From Gemmatimonadaceae bacterium (GTDB lineage Bacteria > Gemmatimonadota > Gemmatimonadetes > Gemmatimonadales > Gemmatimonadaceae), in the NCBI GenBank assembly GCA_030647905.1, contig JAUSJA010000025.1, positions 62,001-126,000 of the forward strand: a stretch of DNA of 64,000 bases. Direction: 5' to 3'. Numbering within the stretch: the stretch's first letter is position 1; every line of letters begins with the position of its first letter. Shown in pieces: positions 60,228 to 64,000 of this stretch. The position numbers and the translations under genes are program-made. The notes under the pieces are model-generated. The model did no database searches, was not told the DNA's origin, and worked only from the letters and a program-made list of their open reading frames with translations.

Positions 60228-61796
60228 CTACCCTCTCGGCGTCAGCAGAGCGAGGGGCAGAATCACTTCCTCGGGCGTGACGCCACCGTGGAGAAACGAC
60301 CCGCGATAGCGGCTCTGGTACTCACGCAGCTTTGTCGGATATACGAAGAAGCAGTCGTTCGTGGCGAGGAGCGTGTTGCCACCGGCGCCGCGCCGCGGCA
60401 GGCGGAGGTCGTCCTCGTTGGTGAACATCAGCGCCTGCTCCGGGCGCTCGGCGCGAAGATCTTCACCGAACTTGTAGCGGAGGTTCGCGGTCGCGTCGCG
60501 CTTGGCGAAGACCGTCGCCGGCGTGTTGCAGTGGATCGAGCCGTGATCGGTCGTGAGAAGAACGGAGATCTTTCTGCGCGACGCCTCCCTGAGAACGCTG
60601 AGCAGCGCCGAGCGTTGGAACCACTGCCGCGTGATCTGCCGGAGGGCGATCTCGTCACGCGCGACCTCGTAGAGGATCTGCGATTCGCTGCGCCCGTGCG
60701 TGAGCAGGTCAACGAAGTTGAACACGAAGGCGCTTACGCCCTCACTGCCGATTGCCGTTCCGAGGTGTCGCTCGAGCTCGTCGGAGTTGGCGGCTGTCGA
60801 GATCTTCTGATAGCGGACTGGTGTCGGGCCGTTCAGCTCTCCGAGGTGCATCTCGAGCAGCTCGCGCTCGTGTGCGTTCAGCGATTCGTCCTCGCGATCG
60901 GCATTCCCCCACCAGTCCGGCAGCCGTGCGGCGATCTCGCCGGGGAAGAGCCCGCTGAACAGCGAGTTGCGCGAGTACGGCGTCGCGGTGGGCAGAACGG
61001 CGAAGTAGTGAGTCGTCTCGACGTCGAAGAACGGTGCGAGCAGGGGCTCGAGCACTCGCCACTGGTCGAGGCGCAGGCAGTCCACGACGACGAACACCGC
61101 CGCCCGGTCCCTCTGGAGAATCGGCAGCAGGAACTCGCTTACGACGTCAATTGAGAGCGGGGGCCTGTTGCCTTCGAGGTTGCGGAGCCACGCAGGATAT
61201 TCCGTCTTCATGTACGCGGCGAACTCGCGGTGCATGTCGGGATAGAGCCCACGGAGCGAGTCGTACAGTCCTGTCTCGCCGGCTGCGGCGAGCTCGACGT
61301 CCCACCTCATCAGCTCGTCGTACCGGTCTATCCATCCGCGCCAGTCGAGATTGCGGTCGCGCTCGAGCTCGATCGCGCGGAACCGCTCGACAAACCGGCG
61401 GGCGATTGCCTGCTGACGGATCCGCGGACCCTCGAGAATCTGCGTAACGATACTCAGCACCTGCCGCGGGTTGATCGGCTTGACGAGGTAGTCGCGGATG
61501 TTGGCGCCGATGGCTTCCTTGAGAGTCGCGTCCTCCTCGCTCTTGGTCACCATCACGACCGGCAGGTTGGGGGCTATCTCACGGACGTCACGATAGGTCT
61601 CCAGCCCTCGCTTGCCGGGCATCTGCTCGTCGAGGAGCATGATGTCGAAGGGTCTCCGGCGGAGCATCTCGATCGCGTCGTCGGCGTTGCTGGCCCATTC
61701 GACTTCGTAGCCCTTGGAGCGCAGAAAGATGCGGTGGGATTCGAGAAGCTCGCCTTCGTCGTCAACCCAGAGGATGGATTTGGGGGCCTGTGCCAT
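60228..61796 (-). CDS. Response regulator-PglZ protein, PorX-like
   Basis: 522 residues. Receiver domain with phosphoacceptor Asp56 (IMLLDEQMPG) and Lys106 (YLVKPINP), a helical linker, then a PglZ/alkaline-phosphatase-type domain. The metal residues of that fold are readable: Asp239 (VVVDCLRLDQ), Thr region TATPYSRNSLFSG, Asp362/His366 (FVDLLTHG), Asp416/His417 (LTTDHGS) and His502 (FLHGGVTPEE). This is the layout of PorX, which controls the type IX secretion system in Bacteroidota and has nucleotide phosphodiesterase activity. The gene is the first of the LPS run. No type IX genes are in the window. Confidence 0.9.
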   Translation of the reverse strand: MAQAPKSILWVDDEGELLESHRIFLRSKGYEVEWASNADDAIEMLRRRPFDIMLLDEQMPGKRGLETYRDVREIAPNLPVVMVTKSEEDATLKEAIGANIRDYLVKPINPRQVLSIVTQILEGPRIRQQAIARRFVERFRAIELERDRNLDWRGWIDRYDELMRWDVELAAAGETGLYDSLRGLYPDMHREFAAYMKTEYPAWLRNLEGNRPPLSIDVVSEFLLPILQRDRAAVFVVVDCLRLDQWRVLEPLLAPFFDVETTHYFAVLPTATPYSRNSLFSGLFPGEIAARLPDWWGNADREDESLNAHERELLEMHLGELNGPTPVRYQKISTAANSDELERHLGTAIGSEGVSAFVFNFVDLLTHGRSESQILYEVARDEIALRQITRQWFQRSALLSVLREASRRKISVLLTTDHGSIHCNTPATVFAKRDATANLRYKFGEDLRAERPEQALMFTNEDDLRLPRRGAGGNTLLATNDCFFVYPTKLREYQSRYRGSFLHGGVTPEEVILPLALLTPRG

Positions 61797-61833
61797 TGGT
61801 TTTGTGAATGTAGCCGGGTGCCTCTGGTATGCC

Positions 61834-61839
61834 TAGATT
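61834..61839 (+). promoter_or_regulatory. Possible -10 element of a leaderless transcript
   Basis: TAGATT ends 6 bases before GTG 61846. The -35 is not clear. Confidence 0.35.
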
Positions 61840-61845
61840 GCGAGG

Positions 61846-62256
61846 GTGATCGGCCTCCGACCTCCGTTCGCTATCGCTACACCAACCTTCCGGTTCCGTG
61901 CCCTCGCATCGCATGCCGGCAGGGCGGCCCTCGGCGGCGACCGCGAAGTCGCGCTCGCGTGCTTCGCCGCGGCCCGGCTGGGCGCGGGAATGCTGCCGCC
62001 ATTCATGCTCGCCCCCGGTGACGCCGCGGCGCGCGCGATGAGCACCAGGAACTGGCTCGCGTCGCTGGCCCTTCCCGGCCCGGCACGTGCGGCGCTCAAC
62101 GCCACCATAGATGCGATGGCGAGCGGCAACCGGAAAGCGTCCGGTCATGCGCTCACCGGCCTTTTGACCGTCGTGGCGCCGCAGCTCGACCAGTTGTCGG
62201 CGACGGAGTTGCGGGAGCTGGCCGACGAGCTGTCGGACGGAGTTCGGCAGGTCTAA
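61846..62256 (+). CDS. Hypothetical protein, helical
   Basis: 136 residues, GTG start. Mostly helical and Ala-rich: VALACFAAARLGAGM, RNWLASLALPGPARAALNATIDAMASGN, and LDQLSATELRELADELSDGV. No signal peptide or known motif. It lies between the divergent PorX-like gene (49-bp gap) and yebC (38-bp gap). It may be real because the gap would otherwise be unusual and the frame is clean, but no family is recognised. Confidence 0.55.
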   Translation: MIGLRPPFAIATPTFRFRALASHAGRAALGGDREVALACFAAARLGAGMLPPFMLAPGDAAARAMSTRNWLASLALPGPARAALNATIDAMASGNRKASGHALTGLLTVVAPQLDQLSATELRELADELSDGVRQV

Positions 62257-62294
62257 CAGCTCTATATTTCAACCGAACCTCAGTACCGAGCAAA

Positions 62295-63032
62295 ATGGCC
62301 GGCCATAGCAAGTGGAAGCAGATCAAGCACTACAAGGCAGCCGCTGACGCCAAACGCGGCGCGCATTTCACCAAGCTCATCCGCGAGATCACGATGGCGG
62401 CCAAGCTCGGCGGTGGCGATTCCGCCGGAAATCCGCGCCTCCGCACCGCCATCGAGACCGCGCGCGCCGCGTCCATGCCTAAGGAGAACATCGAGCGCGC
62501 GGTCAAGAAAGGCACCGGCGAGCTCGAGGGCGTCGAGTACCAGGAGATCACTTACGAGGGATACGGACCGGGCGGCATCGCCATCCTCATCTTCGCGATG
62601 ACGGACAATCCCAATCGCACCGTAGCGGAAGTCCGGCACAAGCTCTCGCGCGGCGGCGGCAACCTCGGCGCTGCCAACTCGGTGTCGTGGATGTTCGAGC
62701 GAAAGGGACAGCTCTACCTCGACTCGACGAAGTACCCGGAAGACGATGCCCTCGAGGCGGCGCTCGACGCCGGCGCCGAGGATTTCAAGGCGGAAGACGA
62801 GCGCTACGAGATCACAACCGATCCCGCCAGCATGCACGCCGTGCGCAGCGCGCTTGAGGCGAAGGGATACGAAATCGCCGAGGCCGAGATCGCGTCGGTG
62901 CCGAAGAATCTCGTTAGCGTAAGCGGGAAGACGGCCGAGTCGCTGGTGAGGCTGCTCGAGGAGCTCGAGGAGCTGGACGACGTTCAGAAGGTCGCGGCGA
63001 ACTGCGACGTGGAGATGGACGAGGTTCAGTGA
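62295..63032 (+). CDS. yebC: YebC/PmpR-family transcriptional regulator
   Basis: 245 residues, the usual length. It starts MAGHSKWKQIKHYKAAADAK, and GNPRLRTAIETARAASMPKENIERAVKKG plus YEGYGPGGIAILIF are all diagnostic (in pieces). Family members bind DNA or act at the ribosome on proline-rich translation. It is followed 7 bases later by ruvC, the classic gene order. Confidence 0.97.
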   Translation: MAGHSKWKQIKHYKAAADAKRGAHFTKLIREITMAAKLGGGDSAGNPRLRTAIETARAASMPKENIERAVKKGTGELEGVEYQEITYEGYGPGGIAILIFAMTDNPNRTVAEVRHKLSRGGGNLGAANSVSWMFERKGQLYLDSTKYPEDDALEAALDAGAEDFKAEDERYEITTDPASMHAVRSALEAKGYEIAEAEIASVPKNLVSVSGKTAESLVRLLEELEELDDVQKVAANCDVEMDEVQ

Positions 63033-63039
63033 GCACGAC

Positions 63040-63555
63040 ATGATCGTGCTGGGCATAGACCCCGGCACCGCCGTCACCGGGTACGGCGTGGTGGAGGGCG
63101 AGCGGATGACACCGCCCCGCCTCGTGGAGTGCGGAATCATCCGGACGCGTCCGCGCGAGTCGCTCGCTTCGAGACTTCAGGAGATCCACTCCGGCATCAC
63201 CGAGCTCATTCAGCGCCATCGGCCTGACGCCATGGCGATCGAGGACGTCTTCTACGCGCGAAACGTGCGCACCACCATTGTACTCGGCCACGCTCGCGGA
63301 GTGATCCTGCTCGCCGCCGCGAACGCGAAGCTCGAGATCGCCGAATATCCTCCGGCCGAGATAAAGAAGGCAGTAACCGGAACGGGCGCCGCGACCAAGG
63401 AGCAGGTTCAGTTCATGGTGATGCGACTACTGCGCCTGAAGACTTCGCCGCAGCCGGCCGATGCGTCGGACGGCGTCGCCGCGGCGCTTGCCTACCTGAT
63501 GAGCGCGGGCGTCCCATCCATGGATCGCGAGATCGCCATTCCTCTTCGCAGATGA
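63040..63555 (+). CDS. ruvC: Crossover junction endodeoxyribonuclease RuvC
   Basis: 171 residues. RNase H fold that cuts Holliday junctions. First catalytic Asp7 in VLGIDPGTAVTGYGV, Glu in AIEDVFYARN, the loop GHARGVILLAAA, and the final acidic pair in PADASDGVAAALA. The stop overlaps the ruvA start (ATGA). Confidence 0.97.
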   Translation: MIVLGIDPGTAVTGYGVVEGERMTPPRLVECGIIRTRPRESLASRLQEIHSGITELIQRHRPDAMAIEDVFYARNVRTTIVLGHARGVILLAAANAKLEIAEYPPAEIKKAVTGTGAATKEQVQFMVMRLLRLKTSPQPADASDGVAAALAYLMSAGVPSMDREIAIPLRR

Positions 63556-64000
63556 TTTCACACCTCACGGGCACGCTCACATCGAAGGACGTCGACCGGG
63601 TGGATGTGATGACCGCCGGGGGCGTGGGATACGAGCTGCTGATACCGCTCGGCGTCTTCGAGACTCTTCCGAAGCAGGGCGAGAAGATCTCGCTGCACAC
63701 GTATCTCGTCGTGAAGGAAGACGGTTGGCAGCTCTTCGGATTCTCGTCGGTGTTTGAGCGCCGGCTTTTTCAGAAGCTTCTAACCGCGAATGGCGTTGGG
63801 CCCGCTCTCGCGCTCGGTCTCATGTCGGCGCTCTCGCCGCAGCGACTGGTGCGGGCGATCCAGGAGAAGGACATCCCGACGCTGCAGCGCGTTCCTCGTG
63901 TCGGGCGAAAGAAGGCGGAGCGGTTGATACTCGATCTCGCCGACAAGCTCGATTCGATCGGAGGCGAAGTGCCGGGCGCGCCGCGCGTTGCGGCAGGTGC
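63552..64000 (+). CDS. ruvA: Holliday junction helicase subunit RuvA, cut by the window edge
   Basis: About 149 codons are present from ATG 63552, overlapping the ruvC stop. It starts MISHLTGTLTSKDVDRVDV (OB-fold), with GGVGYELLIP. The helix-hairpin-helix motifs are LTANGVGPALALGLMSALS and LQRVPRVGRKKAERLILDL. RuvA binds the four-way junction and loads RuvB. The C-terminal domain III lies beyond the right edge. Confidence 0.96.
   Translation, partial: MISHLTGTLTSKDVDRVDVMTAGGVGYELLIPLGVFETLPKQGEKISLHTYLVVKEDGWQLFGFSSVFERRLFQKLLTANGVGPALALGLMSALSPQRLVRAIQEKDIPTLQRVPRVGRKKAERLILDLADKLDSIGGEVPGAPRVAAG

Noticed and set aside
60228-61796. Type IX secretion locus implied by the PorX-like gene
   Set aside because: No porK, porL, porM, porN, sov or porV-like gene was seen in the window; the neighbours are LPS genes.

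Overview
The window is GC-rich diderm bacterial chromosome with dense gene packing, many 1-4 bp start/stop overlaps and frequent GTG/TTG starts. The gene mix suggests a member of Gemmatimonadota or a close relative: a TPR-tailed Ser/Thr kinase, a response regulator-PglZ protein like PorX, RCC1-repeat and Ig-like lipoproteins, two amidases, a subtilase, an M28 peptidase, and lipid A/LPS genes. The phylum call is an inference from gene content; no search was run. No transposase, integrase, prophage or CRISPR array was seen.

Layout. 1-18.3 kb is almost all minus strand: an exported DUF4382 protein, an amidase, a DUF190 protein, a kinase-TPR sensor, a small lipoprotein, a membrane PHP-domain protein (plus strand), an O-antigen-ligase-like polymerase, a beta-lactamase-fold hydrolase, a wrecked GAF-GGDEF-EAL gene, an SDR-cupin pair, a subtilase, a truncated GNAT gene, a Tat-type amidase, an M28 peptidase and isocitrate dehydrogenase. 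Between 8.3 and 13.4 kb three genes carry deletions or truncations, so this stretch looks like a patch of gene decay. A tRNA-Arg(CCG) at 18.5 kb is followed by two exported repeat proteins, an amidohydrolase, an outer-membrane-like protein and an MlaD-like protein.

25.3-28.6 kb is a tight housekeeping run rho-ruvX-mltG-thiE. It is followed by an HD-GYP protein, rlmI, mutM, a methyltransferase-like protein, a small-protein/metallopeptidase/ATP-grasp set, a 41-residue histone-H1-like protein, the threonine-degradation pair tdh-kbl, an alkyladenine glycosylase, and a large NYN-LOTUS RNA-associated protein with an H1-like tail. 41-46 kb holds an NtrY/NtrX-type two-component system joined to a small membrane protein, a POTRA-less Omp85 barrel and a DUF4390 protein. 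Next come an HNH nuclease, ilvE, PBP1A and tyrS.

51.3-61.8 kb is a minus-strand run of nine genes, most overlapping or abutting. It starts with the REC-PglZ (PorX-like) regulator and continues with an MsbA-like exporter, four glycosyltransferases, a lipid A acyltransferase, an orphan OppC-type permease and a PQQ-type sugar dehydrogenase. The right end has a hypothetical gene, yebC, ruvC and the first part of ruvA. Functionally the window combines envelope building (LPS, peptidoglycan, barrels), DNA repair (ruvX, ruvC, ruvA, mutM, aag), peptide and amide hydrolysis, and signalling.
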